A stretch of DNA of 64,000 bases from Eulemur rufifrons (taxonomy: Eukaryota > Chordata > Mammalia > Primates > Lemuridae). The stretch is from positions 8,612,501 through 8,676,500 of the forward strand of contig NC_091002.1 in assembly GCF_041146395.1 (NCBI RefSeq). Reading direction: 5' to 3'. Each line of letters begins with the position of its first letter. The first letter of the stretch is position 1. The notes under the pieces were generated by a model. It searched no databases. It saw only the letters and a program-made list of their open reading frames with translations, and had not been told where the DNA came from. Shown here one piece after another: positions 12,150 through 23,740 of this stretch. A program made the position numbers and the translations under genes.

Positions 12150-12480
12150 GCCGCGACAGCGCAGGTGTTCTCTCCCACAGCAAGCGCAGGTGCGAAACCC
12201 TGATGATCATGAGAATGAAACGTCCGCCTGCGGCAGGTGAACTCCCACTGCAGTGGCCCCGTGGTCTGGCTGCGGAGACAGCTTCTCAGGTGCTTTCTCA
12301 GGAGGCGCGATGGGGACACAGCCGGGACACACTTTCCACGCCCACTTCCACCGAATGTCTTTCTGCTCCACCCCGTCTGCCTTCTCCATTCCTTGTTTAC
12401 TGGGATCGGCCTTTTAAATGTGCTATTATTTAAAAGGAATCCACAGTTCAGATCAAAATGTGGCACCAGGTGAAAAGTGA
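12150..12480. promoter_or_regulatory. Candidate regulatory island: CAGGTG E-box cluster in CpG-enriched DNA
   Basis: Five CAGGTG hexamers occur at 12162, 12187, 12234, 12287 and 12467 in about 310 bp. They sit in sequence with more CpG than its surroundings ('gcccgccgcgacagcgc'). CAGGTG is the preferred site of ZEB/SNAI repressors and E-protein bHLH activators. A 144-codon minus-strand open frame (12107-12541) covers the island but shows no recognisable protein. Function is inferred from motifs only. Confidence 0.3.
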
Positions 12481-13149
12481 GGTCAGGATTTATAGAATTT
12501 GCCCTTAAAAGATGCCACCGTCCTAGAAGGGAGCCGGCCACAGACAGTCATCATCCGCAAACCGCATTCAGGCCATCAAGGACCGGAGGGAGCACAAGTT
12601 AATTAAAATAAAGCTGGTTCTGCCAGGGTTTTAATGAAGACGTTGAGATGCTTGCTCACAGCTGGGGCTCCGCAGGCTGCTGTGAAGCTGTGTTAGACAG
12701 TTCTTAGATTAACGGGGGCAGCAGTGGCAGATTGAGGGGGTCCGAGTGTGCTAAACGAGGGACAGCTGCCCCTGCCACAGGAGCTGCTCCAGCTCTCGGC
12801 CTCTACCTGTGTGACGCTCACCTGCGGGGCCCAGACAGCAGACTCGGAGCTGGGAGCGTGTCGCTGCCCCAGATGAGCATTTCACAGCGGAGAGGGTGTT
12901 TGATTTTGTGCTCTGAGGGGTGGTCCTCCTGTTGAAACTGCTAAAGATATGTCGTCCTTTTCTTCCATGGCAGAACTCTGGAGCTTTCTAACAAAAGAAA
13001 CAATAATTCCACTCTTGCTGCACAGAGTCCATCCTTAGGAGCACACAGGGCTCAGAAAACCCACAGAGCTGGGCAGCACGTGGTCGCCACTCTCTGCCCT
13101 GGATGCTGCAGACTCCCAGCTGCTTCCTTCAGTCTGTTCCTTAGCAAAG
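12481..13149. other. Unique non-coding sequence
   Basis: No family is recognised, apart from possible early L2 similarity near 13080-13149 leading into the L2 fragment that follows. Confidence 0.5.
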
Positions 13150-13560
13150 GCACTTGGAAAAATGCAGACTAAGCACATCTCCCTGCGTGAAGCCCTTTAG
13201 GACTCTCCAATGTTCAAAGAGTTTAAGTTCCTTAACAGGGTCAACCAAGCATGCTCTGGTGTTTCCCTCCAGGCTCGTCTAACAAGACTCTCCTCTTTTC
13301 CCTGCACATCCCGGTAGACGGCCTCTGGCCTCTCCTGCGGCACCCGAGCCTGGGAGGCTCTTTCTCCCTCCACCCCCTGCTAGCACAGGTTGTCAGCACT
13401 TTCCAGGCCGGTGTCTTAAATGCCCGTGTCCCAACTTTCCTGCCACTTACTCTTTGTGCTGAGTACTCTTACCAGATTTTCCATCTAATTCAGTGCTTAG
13501 GAGAGTGTCTGGCCCACAGCATGTGTTTTATATGTGGCTGTTGAGTACTGAATGTTGTAT
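13150..13560 (+). repeat. L2 LINE 3' region (sense, decayed)
   Basis: Blocks around 13190-13250 correspond to the L2 pattern 'cttaggactct ... agtt..aagttcctta'. The blocks near 13330-13390 and the terminal 'agtgcttaggagagtgtctgg' at 13490-13512 correspond to the common L2 ending. L2 is a pre-placental LINE and no coding capacity remains. Confidence 0.6.
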
Positions 13561-13724
13561 GAATTCAGCTATCACCTACATGCCATGAGCCCTAAATCTC
13601 CAGGCCCTTTCTCCTGAGCACTAAACTTGAGTCTTTGTCTATTTTCTAGACATCACTGAGAAGTTACTGAGGTATCTCTCAGTCTCTATGCCCCAAACTG
13701 AAATCATTCCAAGCAGTTCAAGGG

Positions 13725-13945
13725 AAGGAGCATAGGTTTCTGATAGAGCTCGCTTGGGTTTGAATTCTACTTCTGACATTGCATATAGCGCTCAAACCAC
13801 CTGCTATATTGTGTGAGCCTCAGTGCCTCACTCATGCAATGAAATAACAATGCCAACCTGAAGGTATTTCATGGCTATTCAATGAGACTATGCTTGCAAT
13901 GACTGAAACAGTAAATTCTTAGTAACTATTAGTTTGACACCCCAG
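13725..13945 (+). repeat. MIR SINE (sense)
   Basis: 'gcataggtttctgatagagc', 'gggtttgaattctacttctg', 'gtgtgagcctcagtgcctca' and 'gaaataacaatgccaacctg' follow the MIR order from the tRNA-like part through the core to the tail. The length is close to full MIR. Confidence 0.8.
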
Positions 13946-14384
13946 GCAATTGTGCTCCTCCCATTTTCCAAAGTTCAGTTTTTGCCCTTACACCACCCAG
14001 CCTGTCCTGTCCCGTTCATCCATCATCCATTCACCCATCCCCGCAGTCATCCAAGCTAGATCCCTGGAAGTGCACAGGCTCCTAACGGGAAGATGAATAA
14101 TTAGGGATAAACAGAAAGGAGGCTGGTGAGCAGATGAGAAACAGGGGTGGCTGGCCCTGCTTTTCTATGCTGATGAGGGTGGGCTTATCCTGATGGCAAA
14201 GAGGACCCACCCAATATTGCACAGAACTGACTATTGGCACATACGGCCAGTGCACTTGTGAAATGGGGACAGTCACAGCAGCAGCCAGGCAAGTTAAAGC
14301 CACTGAGTACGGTTGTGTGGGTTTAGGGACTTCAGAGCAAAGGATGATGAAGGTAGGAAAAGTGATGACTTAAAACTAGTAGAA
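13946..14384. other. Unique or unrecognised sequence
   Basis: It includes a short 'ccatcc/cattca' run near 14018-14045. No other feature is seen. Confidence 0.45.
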
Positions 14385-14535
14385 ATAAGCAGTTTGGGGA
14401 GGAAAGTGGCGTGCACAGAGATGGAGAGGCTAGTCAGGGGGCTTTCGCAATAATTATGTAAGGCATGATAAGGGCCTGAGCCTAAACCAAGGCAGAGGGA
14501 TGGACATGTGAATCTGAGAGTTGCACAAGAGGCCA
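14385..14535 (+). repeat. Ancient interspersed repeat, family not assigned
   Basis: 'gctagtcagggggctttcgcaataattatgtaagg...gatgataagggcctgagcctaa' corresponds to a repeat I remember from mammalian genomes, with the pattern 'accagttaggaggctattgc ... ggcttggaccagg'. I cannot name the family securely. Similar fragments appear near 33665-33900. Confidence 0.35.
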
Positions 14536-14745
14536 GACAGTGGGTGGATGGGGTCCACATTCTACCAATCGATGGCTGACTGGGTGACAGGTGGTGAGTC
14601 ACTCAAACCTGTGCTGCCTGGGCTGCCCATCTGTGGAGAGAGCATGGCTCTACCCTGAGAACCCGCTGAGCACAGACCTGCTAAGTGTCTAGGTATGTGC
14701 CTGCCACATTGTAAGCCTTTATCACTAAGAGCTAGGTCAAATGTT

Positions 14746-14785
14746 ATAGATAGATAGATGACAGATAGATAGATAGATAGATAGA
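14746..14785 (+). repeat. (GATA)n microsatellite
   Basis: TAGA/GATA units run through this interval with one interruption (GATGACA), giving about nine units. It is likely polymorphic. Confidence 0.95.
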
Positions 14786-15632
14786 ATTTCATGGGATATA
14801 ATGAATAAAAGAGCAAGAGCAAGGGGATTTGCAAGGTGGAGATGGATTAGGAGGTGGGGTATAAAGAAATGAGAGGGCAGACGTCAGAGCCACCAGGTCG
14901 GGACCTTCTATCACAGGCTGCCCTTTTCTGTTCCCTAAAGGTGGGAACCACCACATGTATGCTTGACCCATAAAAAGCCCGAGGAAACAGCTTTCCTTGC
15001 TCAGCAAGTGACACTTCCCACATTGGCCTTTTCTGTTCCTAATTCAGCTCCACTCCCTGAAAAGAACTTTCCATTATTCCAGGTGGTCTGGCTGCTTCTG
15101 GCACCTGCCTCCATGTCACTCTTCCCCCGCCCCAATTTTGCCTGACTCTTGGAATCTCCTTTTAGGAAACGAAGGGATCAAAGAGCAATAGATGTTAAAA
15201 GACACATTAGCAGTGACTTCCCTGATTTGATTTTGTGACAGTATTTTGCTTTGTGACTTGTTGAAAGTATCTCCTTTAGATGCGTCAACAAAATTTTCTG
15301 GGGGATACCAGCCCCTTTCCAGAGGATTCAAAGGCAGATTAGCACCAAAGTTTGCACATTTTGGGTGTTGAGAAGAATAACTGAAAACGCAAATTCTGCT
15401 GATGAATCAGAAGGTCTATGGAATGTGACCAAACAGTTTCATACTTATATTTATTCCCAAGTGTTGTACATTGTGGTACAGAAGGTAAACATAGCTCTGG
15501 GAAATTCAGAGAAGGGAGGAGATATTTTATGGGAAAAAAGGAAACTGCACACATGGTAACCAGGTCAGTGTTGCTCTGAATTCCTTCTGCCCCGGCCAGC
15601 ACGTGTTACGAGTTTGGTAACCGCCCGCGGGA
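14786..15632. other. Unique non-coding sequence
   Basis: No repeat family or exon is recognised. Confidence 0.5.
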
Positions 15633-15660
15633 TGAGTGGGTGGATGATGGATGGATGGAG
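15633..15660 (+). repeat. (TGGA)n-like short tandem repeat
   Basis: 'gggtggatgatggatggatgg' is an imperfect run of TGGA units of about 25 bp. Confidence 0.75.
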
Positions 15661-15724
15661 AGGTCAGCAGATGGGCTGCGTGTAGGATGTGCCATGCTTG
15701 GTGCTGTCTATTTCATATCCACGA

Positions 15725-16190
15725 CAGTAGCTCCCGCTTATCCACAGTGGCTTTCAGTTACCTGTGGCCAGCTGCAGTCCCAAAGCACCATGTTAAATGG
15801 AAAATTCCAGAAATAAATAATGCATAGGTTTTAAATCAGACACCATTCTGAGTAACATGATGAAATCTCACTCAGTCCCACCTGGGACATGCATGAATCG
15901 CTCCTTTGCCTGGTGTATCCACACTGTCTGTGCCACCTGCCCGTTAAGTCGCTTAGTAGCCCTCTAGGTGATCATATGCATTGTCACAGTATTACAGAAC
16001 TTGTGCTCAAGTTACTCTCATTTTACTTAACAATGGCCTCAAAGTGCAAGAGCACTCAGCCTAATTTATAAATCAAACTTTATCGTAGATATGTATGTAC
16101 AGGAAAAAAACATAGTATGTGTAGGGTTCAGTACTATCCTCAGTTTCAGGAATCCATTGTGGGTCCCCTGAGAATTGGGGGGGACTACTG
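15725..16190 (+). mobile_element. Tigger3-like non-autonomous DNA transposon
   Basis: It starts with CAGTAG (15725) and ends with CTACTG (16190), terminal inverted repeats of the pogo/Tigger group ('CAGTAGTCCCCC'). Internal blocks such as 'ttcagttacctgtggccagc', 'ttaaatggaaaattccagaa', 'gcctggtgtatccacactgt' and 'ggaaaaaaacatagtatgtg' fit the Tigger3-type consensus, with the transposase gene deleted. At about 466 bp it is far shorter than an autonomous copy. The flanking TA duplication has decayed. Subfamily naming is from memory. Confidence 0.75.
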
Positions 16191-16194
16191 TCAT

Positions 16195-16290
16195 TTCCTT
16201 GAGGTTCATCCAAATTTTGCACTTATTAATTGTCTACTCCTTTTATTGCTGAGTAGCTTTCCAGAGTATGACATACTGGTTTTTTAAAAT
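16195..16290 (-). repeat. Short ancient L1 3' UTR fragment, antisense
   Basis: 'ttgaggttcatccaa', 'ccttttattgctgagtag' and 'ccagagtatgacatac' follow the antisense 3' UTR order of L1M elements. The segment abuts the Tigger3-like element, which probably inserted near its edge. Confidence 0.5.
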
Positions 16291-18689
16291 CATGGATTTG
16301 TTAGTTAGGGCAGCATTTAAGCAAAGTTCTGCATAGCTGCTAAAACTTTGACAGGTCATAAAATGTGGAAGTGATTGATCAGAATTATGTGAGATATGTA
16401 TGTCTTCTTAATTCTCAACGCTGGTCTCCTGCCAGGTAACTGGAGACTGGTGTGAGGAGGTGCTCAATGGCACTTATTGAATAAGAGAGTAGTTTATGAG
16501 TTCCGGAGCTTTGCATCACATGTGTGCCAGGCTTGGGGGCCTGCCCAGCATAAGAAGGCAGGTCAATAAAATCAGCTGAATGTCTGGGCACAGTGACTGA
16601 GGGAGTGATCTCTGCTTAATTTCCAGTTCCTATGGGCATCAGAGGATCTAATCAGGCTATCAGAGAAAACAGCAGGAAACCCAGGCCAGAACCAAACACT
16701 CAAGCAACAGGCAAGAGAGAAAGGTCCATTTTGTGAATTGGGAGACACAGATCAGGGTTTGATTTGGGAAGTAAACTGGGCTTGTTACGCACTGCACAAC
16801 TCCAGAAGATGCCATTATGGAGTCTCCCAGTGTGCACTGCACACACTGTGCAGTGATAGAAACTGATCTGAGTAAGGAACAGGCCTATTATCAGAGCCCT
16901 GAAATGAACTTAATTTTGCTACATGGTTCTGGTCATTCATAGGAAGACAAGGCCTGAAAAGCCAGTAGGGAAGTTGGTCAGCAACAAGTAGGGCAAATCT
17001 AGGCAAGATCAGCCTTTCATGGCTACAGCCATAGCAGCTAATAGAAGCCCCAAGGACAATCAGGGCTCATCCCCTGCATGCCTTTCTCTGGGGTGGGTCA
17101 ACTGTCCAGGAGACCTGGGTTTCAGGGTCCCCTGAATCTGTGACCCAGGTGTAGAAGTGTGACTTAATTCTAAGTCAAATCTGGGAGTCTAGACAAAGTG
17201 GGGTGGGACTAAGTCTTATAAATTAAAATCTTGCTTGGGCCTGTGAGTGGGGTTGGTACTGGGTTGATTCACAGGGAGCTGAGAAAGGTAGAAAATGGTC
17301 ACACAGGGAAAGCTGGGAGGACAAAAGAAGCTCTGCTGGTCCAGTCTCATTGTGAGTAACTGTCCAGGGTCCATCCAGCAGGCCTGGGAATGTAGCATTA
17401 GCACATTACTCAGTGTCTGTATATTATCTAAAGATCATTTACCATACACACAAAAAAAGTTCAAAGGTAAGGCAGGGTTAGGGACTAAAGTGTCTCCTGC
17501 AGGGATTTCAATAATAAACTGCTTTATCGCCGTCAGTGCGTTTTATTATTGTGAAAGAAAATTTGGAAACTATTAATAGTTTATCAACAGCTAACACAAA
17601 CAAGCAAGCAAACCTAAAGCTTCCATTTTTGTCCTTAAATCCACAGGCTCAATAGCTCTCCAAATCCTCTGTCAGCTTTGCTGGAGGTGGTGAGAGGTGC
17701 CGCAAGCAAAACAGGAAGGTTCAGAACAAAGGATGACAGTACAATCTCAAGGGCAGACAGAAGAACACAGGGCTTGGGCTCCTTTTTTGCTGCTCTTTCG
17801 GCTTCAGTTCCTGGTCCTAATCAAGTTAGAGCCGATCCCAGTGAAGTCTTAGCAAATCCTCTTCTCTAATTCATGAATCTCATTACACCCAATTCATGTT
17901 GTGACAACTTCTGCCCTGGGAAAAATGTCTGAATTAACAAAAATAGGAGAACCATCTGTGACTCTCCCTCAACTCACTGTCAGTGCCACAGTGCAATGTC
18001 CCCGGTTTTTGTGGGGTGTGTTTGCAGGAGCTTCTGTCTGTGTTGAGGTGCCTGTGTGTGCACAAATCATAAGCCATATTATACCCATACAAGGAGGCAA
18101 ACCATTGATGTCGTTGTCATTAGGTGAAAACGTTGCTCTGTGCAGGGATGTCCTTAAACTCCTTTGGGGGCAGACATCTCAGACTAGGGGTACTTTCACT
18201 GAAGCCAAGCCAGGCTAGGAAAGGTGAAGTTCTTGACACCCCCTTCAATTGCCAAGTCCTCGGGAGTCTTGCTCCATAGCGCGGCTCAAACCTGGCCCCT
18301 TCCTCCATCCCCGTGGCCACACACTCGTTCCCGCCTCAGCAGAGCACACCTGGATTTCCACACCTGCCCAGCCACCCATTCCACACACCATACGTTCAAA
18401 GCGAGCTCCCTGACATGCATGTTAGACTACGCGTTTGTCACGTTAGGCATTCAGAGGCTTTAACTGCCTTCAGATTTTGTTTTAAATGTGTTATCAGAGC
18501 AAAAAAAGGTACTTTTTTATCTGACACCTCTTCAACTCAGGACTCTGCCCCACTGACACCCAAAACTCCTGCAATCCTGAACTAAGAACCAGCCCTAGAT
18601 CCCTCTCTCCTCCCTCCCCGAGCTCTTCTTGTGATAATCTTTCTACTTGACATAATGTTATCCCAGAATATTCTTTCATGACTGAATGA
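16291..18689. other. Unique non-coding sequence
   Basis: I see no repeat family, RNA gene or exon that I can support. Open frames such as 17295-17576 and 17901-18218 have no domains. Confidence 0.5.
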
Positions 18690-18965
18690 CTGAATTTATT
18701 CATGAATTTCTCAGGAAACCCTTCCCTGGCCTCCTTGAAGGCTGCCCTCTCCGCTTTCCTGTTCATGCCACTGTGCCGTTTATCATGTCAATGTCCTTCT
18801 ATGGTGCACATTCTCGGAGTATTTTAATGGTCTGCTTCCCTAACTGGACAGATTCTTGAGGACAGGGAACAGATCTTAGTCCAAACTGTTTCTATAAACT
18901 GCCTCTCGGCCTGGAATGTGAGTGCCCTACAAATGTATCTGTCAAAATGAATGAATAAATGAATT
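18690..18965 (+). repeat. L2 LINE 3' end (sense)
   Basis: 'caggaaacccttccctggcc', 'gattcttgaggacagggaac' and the terminal 'aatgaatgaataaatg' give the characteristic L2 3' end order, including the short tandem tail. Confidence 0.8.
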
Positions 18966-19480
18966 CCCTGAAAAAATTCTTTATTATCTCAGTAGTAGAT
19001 CAGAAAGGTGTTTTCTGTTCTGTTAGGACTTTCTCTGGAAAATCTAAACAGGACAGAAGTGAGGGTAAGACAGGACAGGAGAGGGGTAAGACAGACGGAA
19101 CCCATGTGACAAGGCGTTTCTGTGGGTTGACTTTTTGAGATGCATTATTCCAATTACGGATAACAGAGAAATAAAACAAGAGCCACATTCCTCTTCTGCT
19201 TTTTGCCAAACACCTCGAGTTCTCCATCTTAGACAACCTCAAGCTTACCCCAACCTGCTCTCAGCACGCGCAGCACCTGGGAGTTTCCATTCGCTGTGAC
19301 GAGGTTGCAGGGACAGCTGGGCCTGAGCTTCCTTTCCACTGACTGCTGTCACAAAACATCCAAAACGCCCTGATGGCAATGCCTCGGGGTCTGGGACTTG
19401 ACTCCCAGCCCAGGCTCCTTTCCAAGTGATTTGAAAACCAGCATGACTTCCCCAAAATAGTTCCAATAGCAAAAGATAAT
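18966..19480. other. Unique non-coding sequence
   Basis: No feature is recognised. Two overlapping minus-strand open frames at 19245-19493 are incidental. Confidence 0.5.
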
Positions 19481-19935
19481 GAAAGCCCAGCACTTCGTGG
19501 CTGAAACTCCTAATTATCTATTATGTCTTGTACTCCTGAGGGCTGGCACCACCTGGGCAGTTCTGCTGGTCTCTCCTGAGCTCACACCTGTGCTTCAGTC
19601 ACTGGCAGCTTCACCGAGCTGGAGGGTCCAAGGTGGCCCCACAGATATGCTGGCAGGTGGTGTGGCTGTTGGCCTGAGCATGTTGGTGTCCCTAAGTGGC
19701 CTCTCACCCTCCATGATGCTGGCCCAGGACTCTCCACAACACGGTGGTCTCAGGGGTGCAGGGCGTGAAGGTGGGAGCTGTGAGCTATCTTCAGGCTCCC
19801 CAGCTGCACAAGATGACGCCCCCATGCTGTCAATCAAAGGAAGGCATGGCCATGCCCAGGCTCAGGGTGGGGAATGAGACCCCTCCTCTCGACAGGAGGA
19901 GTGGCAGCATTACCTTGTAAAGGGGGTGGGTTTGT
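19481..19935 (+). repeat. Ancient LTR-like repeat, family name uncertain (copy 1)
   Basis: The blocks 'gggcagttctgctggtctct', 'gagctggagggtccaaggtg', 'ggcctctcaccctccatgat', 'acacggtggtctcaggggtg' and 'cgacaggaggagtggcag' follow the order of a common mammalian interspersed repeat. A second copy lies at 60975-61530. The 132-codon open frame over it (19479-19877) is not a protein I recognise and is explained by the repeat. Confidence 0.6.
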
Positions 19936-21575
19936 GGGGCCTATGGTAGACAATCTGCCATGGCACAGTGACTTGCATTGATCTAGAACGGCACCAGCTT
20001 GAACCTAAGACAGAATTAGAGAGATGGACAACCACATGCACAGGTCCTGTCATGGCGAAAGAATTGGAAAAAAGCAATAGGTAAAGAACTCTCCCTCTGC
20101 TCTGCAGCACGGACCATCCTGAGACATGTGCACACAGATACACCTGTGGGTATGTGTGAGAGGAGACTTGATTTCACTCACTTGTGTCTTCCCACAGTGC
20201 CTGGGGAAAGGGCTGATGGAAGAGAGATCGCTGATGGAAAGTTTGGTGCTGGAATCAGTAAGGCCAGACAGAACAGGGCAAGGCTGAGACATCGTGTTGA
20301 GATGGGGAAGAGCGAGGGTACCATCCACAGCCACCATGAGCTGGAGCATTTCTCTGAGGACCCATGAACGGCACCATCAGGGAAGGAACCCAGCCCACCA
20401 CCTGTGTCCTCTCGTGGCGGCCACTAGTGTGCTCCAGCTTCTCCTTCTGAGCTCATTCTGTCTGCAAAATTAGGAGTCACATGCAGAAAACAAGTGCATC
20501 TTAGTTTGTAAGGCACCAAAAAGAAAAAAAATACGTGAAGACTTCTAGATTTTATAAGCACTAGCAAGTCAGTGACTTTCAGTCCGAAATCACTTGGTTT
20601 TGATGCTTTTGCAGTACGAAGTCTTCCTGGACGAGGGTGTTTGTGTGCTGGGGTGTGGCGTAAGGATAGGTTTCCTTTGAGACCGATGATGCCATGATGC
20701 TTTAAGCAGGGTGGGCAAGGGACAATGTACTGGGGGCTGGATTGGGATTCATGGGGAAAGGCTATGGCATTCCATAGAAAGACTGTGGAATTCCATGACT
20801 GGTTCTTTATTTTCCGTGGTGAGACATTAATGTGGTCCCCAGACCTTGCACACCTGGTAGAAGCAGGTGAACTTAGGCATGGAGTCAGCATTTCACATCA
20901 CAAGCAGGCAGCGGGTTCATCCTGCGAAAGCGGGGCCAATATGACACCTGAGCGAGCCCAGGGCCTGCCAGGAGGCCGTGCACCCAACACTGTTGACCCT
21001 GCACTGTGGGTTGTGGCGGGCAGTTGAGCTGTGTGATGGTGAGCAGAGCATGGACACTCCCAGAGCAATGCACAGGCACAACATCCCCCATGTGGGGAGA
21101 CCTTGCAGGAGCCCTTGGGGTCAACACGGAGGCTGGTGGAGCATTGGTGGATGTGGAGTCCTTCTGCTGCTGCCTCCAGATCAGGGGGAGGAGGTAGTCC
21201 CTGGTGACAGCCACACCTTTCCAAGTGCAGGACTGCACAGGACAGAGCAGAGGTCCTGTAAGACCACACATTTTGACCCCTGAGTCAGGCTGGGCATTCT
21301 CACAGCAGTTATGGCCATGGGGAAATGAAAGCATTTGGAGGATGGAAAGAAAAAAGAGCAGCTTCAACTGACATTGACCAGGCCACAGAGAGACAGGAGG
21401 CCCCGGGCTGGAACTGCAAAGCAGACACCTGGTGGCAGAGGCCTGCACACAGCTGTTAGGATGTGACTCATTTGCAGAGCAGAGCTGCTGTTCCCAAGAG
21501 TTCTACCAATGCAATCTCCATATGCACCAGCCATTTTCCTGAGCAACCTGTATACAAAACCTGCCAGGTGATAGT
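19936..21575. other. Unique sequence with chance-open minus-strand frames
   Basis: The minus strand has two abutting open frames, 20424-20891 (155 codons) and 20885-21448 (187 codons), in different phases. Their translations are rich in Pro, Ser, Cys and His and lack any recognisable domain, and plus-strand frames overlap them. I treat them as incidental. No repeat family is recognised. Confidence 0.45.
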
Positions 21576-21577
21576 CA

Positions 21578-21790
21578 TTGTTTGAAATTTTTTAATGTAT
21601 AGTTTTTGCCTTAGACCCACACTGATTAATAATTGCCATAGCTGGGTAACATTACAGCTGGCTGTGATATAGCAGAGTACAGTGAAAGCCCTGTTCTGTC
21701 CATTAGCTGATGTCCACAGGTAAACCTCAGTTGGGTGATTTCACCACTTAATTTGGGGAATTAGCTAACGAGCAGCGTTGGTGCAGAGGC
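21578..21790. promoter_or_regulatory. Candidate conserved non-coding element
   Basis: This unmasked, balanced-composition stretch contains 'actgattaataattgccat', 'ccattagctgatgtccac', 'cacttaatttggggaatt' and 'agctaacg', which are several homeodomain-type TAAT cores in about 200 bp. No repeat match is recognised. Conservation cannot be seen in a single sequence, so this is inference. Confidence 0.25.
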
Positions 21791-22029
21791 ATTGATTGCA
21801 GGTGGGGCTTAATCCACACAGTGTATTAATAAACACACAAAGGAGATTTAAAAATATACTTTATATCATAGTCTGTATGACTTTATATCATTGTACATAC
21901 ATTAAAAATATACTTTGTATTATAACCTGGTGTACACAGATACCACTGATTCATTTGCTAGGGGGAATCTTAAGTCTTTGAGTTTTAGTAATGTTTGATC
22001 TATAAAAATCTGATGTAAACTGACACCAT

Positions 22030-22790
22030 ACAAAACGGCACATGAGTCACCAATAAGCACATGAAAAGATGTTCATTTGTTATTAGGAGAACATAAGTTA
22101 CAATCAAAATGAGATATCACCACACAGAAACACACACACACACACACACACACACTCAAAAAAAATGGCCGAAATTAACAACAAAAAAGACTGATAATAG
22201 CAAATATTGGCTAAGATTTGGAATAACTAGAACTCAGACACTTTGGAAAACAGTTAACTATAGAATTATAAATATGCTTACCATAAAAGTCAGTCACTTC
22301 ACTCCCAAGAGAAATGAAAGCATATACTCTGGCAAAGGTTTTTACACAAATATGCATAGCAACCGTATTCATGATAGCCAAAAGCTTGGATTAAACTAAG
22401 TATCCACTTGTAAATAAAAATGAACAACTATTGATATTCACAACAACATGGATGAATCTCAAAAACGTGATGTTAAGCAAGAGAATTCAGACACAAAAGT
22501 ATATACACTATATGATTCCATTTATATGAAATTCTAAGAAAGGCAAATCCAAACTATTGTGACAGAAAGCAGATCAGTGGCTGTCTGGAGCTAGGGGTGG
22601 GATATTGATTGCAAAGGAGCAGGAGGGAATTTGGGGCATGACATAAATGCTGGACACCTTGATTATGAGGATGTTTGCACAGTGTATACATTTGCCAAAA
22701 CCCATCAAACTCTGCACTTAAAATGGATGCATTTTTATTGTAGGTATATTTTTGCCTCAATAAAGTAGATTTTTAAAGCTTCCTGAGATG
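22030..22790 (+). repeat. Ancient L1M 3' end, sense
   Basis: 'gaaaagatgttcatttgtta', 'gaaaacagttaactatagaa', 'acatggatgaatctcaaaaa', 'gtatatacactatatgattc' and 'gtatatttttgcctcaataa' give the order of an L1M ORF2 C-terminus plus 3' UTR. It ends at about 22780. Frames are broken throughout. Confidence 0.85.
22130..22155 (+). repeat. (CA)n microsatellite
   Basis: Thirteen CA units lie inside the L1 3' fragment. Confidence 0.95.
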
Positions 22791-22844
22791 CATTTGATAA
22801 TTACATTATTATTAAACAAAAATATTAAGACATGAGTTTGTATC

Positions 22845-23740
22845 CCTGCACTGTGGTGCTCTGACTAATTAGCGAGCGCAAGGGGTGTGCTCTGCGGCTT
22901 TCTGTCTCCACTTTTCTTAATTAGGCATTGAGGTTCCCTCGTGTTTCCACCTCATCTTGGCTTCCAGTTTCTCTCAGGCAGAAAGCGCTTTGCTAATGGG
23001 ATTAGATCTTCTCTGTTAGATGCCGGCAATGATCAAATAATTCCCTGGCAAGTAAATCAAACCCAGTCTTGTTCTGAGTTGAAATATTGATTATTGACAA
23101 GTTCATTTGTGCTCAATGCTCAGAAGATCCTGTTCCTGATGAAGAAATGTCATGAGAATTTCTTTTCTCTTTTTCAATCCCAAAAAAGAGACCTTGTTTT
23201 CTCCAGAGTTGAGAGAAATAATGTCAGTTGGACTGTATTTTTTTAGATTAGCCTCAGATACAGTTGTTCTTTGTTGACATATTTTGCCAAATATCAGAAA
23301 CAACTTTAATAGGACAGAACATGATATTTACCTCTCTGCTACTTGACAAGCAAGGATTTCAGAAAATATTCATTAAATGATGATAAATTACCATCCTGAA
23401 TCAATTGGTTAACACAAGAGATAAAACTCTCTCCTTTTTAATCATTATCTAATGAAGTTTAGGAAGGAAATATTTTGAAGCTGAAATGGACACTCTTTAG
23501 CCATGGTTAAATGACACTGCAAAATATAGATTCTCCCAGGAAGAAAAACGACCTCTCAAAGAAAATTTTATATTCTTCACCGTAACTGGAGACCAGAGGT
23601 GCCTCCTGTGATGATGTCATTTTAGACCAGAAATAGCATCTTACTAAATCTTCCTAAGGTTGACGCATTCTAAACTCAACACAGCAGGGAAAGCCAAATC
23701 TCTGGGATAAAGATTTAGCTTCTCCCTCTAACAGGGTTTC
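22845..23740. promoter_or_regulatory. Candidate developmental enhancer / conserved non-coding island
   Basis: This is about 0.9 kb with no recognisable repeat, unusual in this window. It carries dense homeodomain-type sites: 'ctgactaattagcgagcgc' (22861 on), 'cttaattaggcatt' (22916 on) and 'gctaatgggattagatc' (22993 on, a TAAT plus a GGATTA OTX/PITX-type site). Further along is 'ttgattattgacaag' near 23087. No open reading frame over 67 codons is present. Enhancer function is inferred from composition and motifs only. Confidence 0.35.

Noticed and set aside
12107..12541. 144-codon minus-strand frame over the E-box island
   Set aside because: No recognisable domain; several other frames are open in the same CpG-enriched DNA.
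14746..14785. CRISPR-like repeat array
   Set aside because: It is a plain tetranucleotide microsatellite without spacers.
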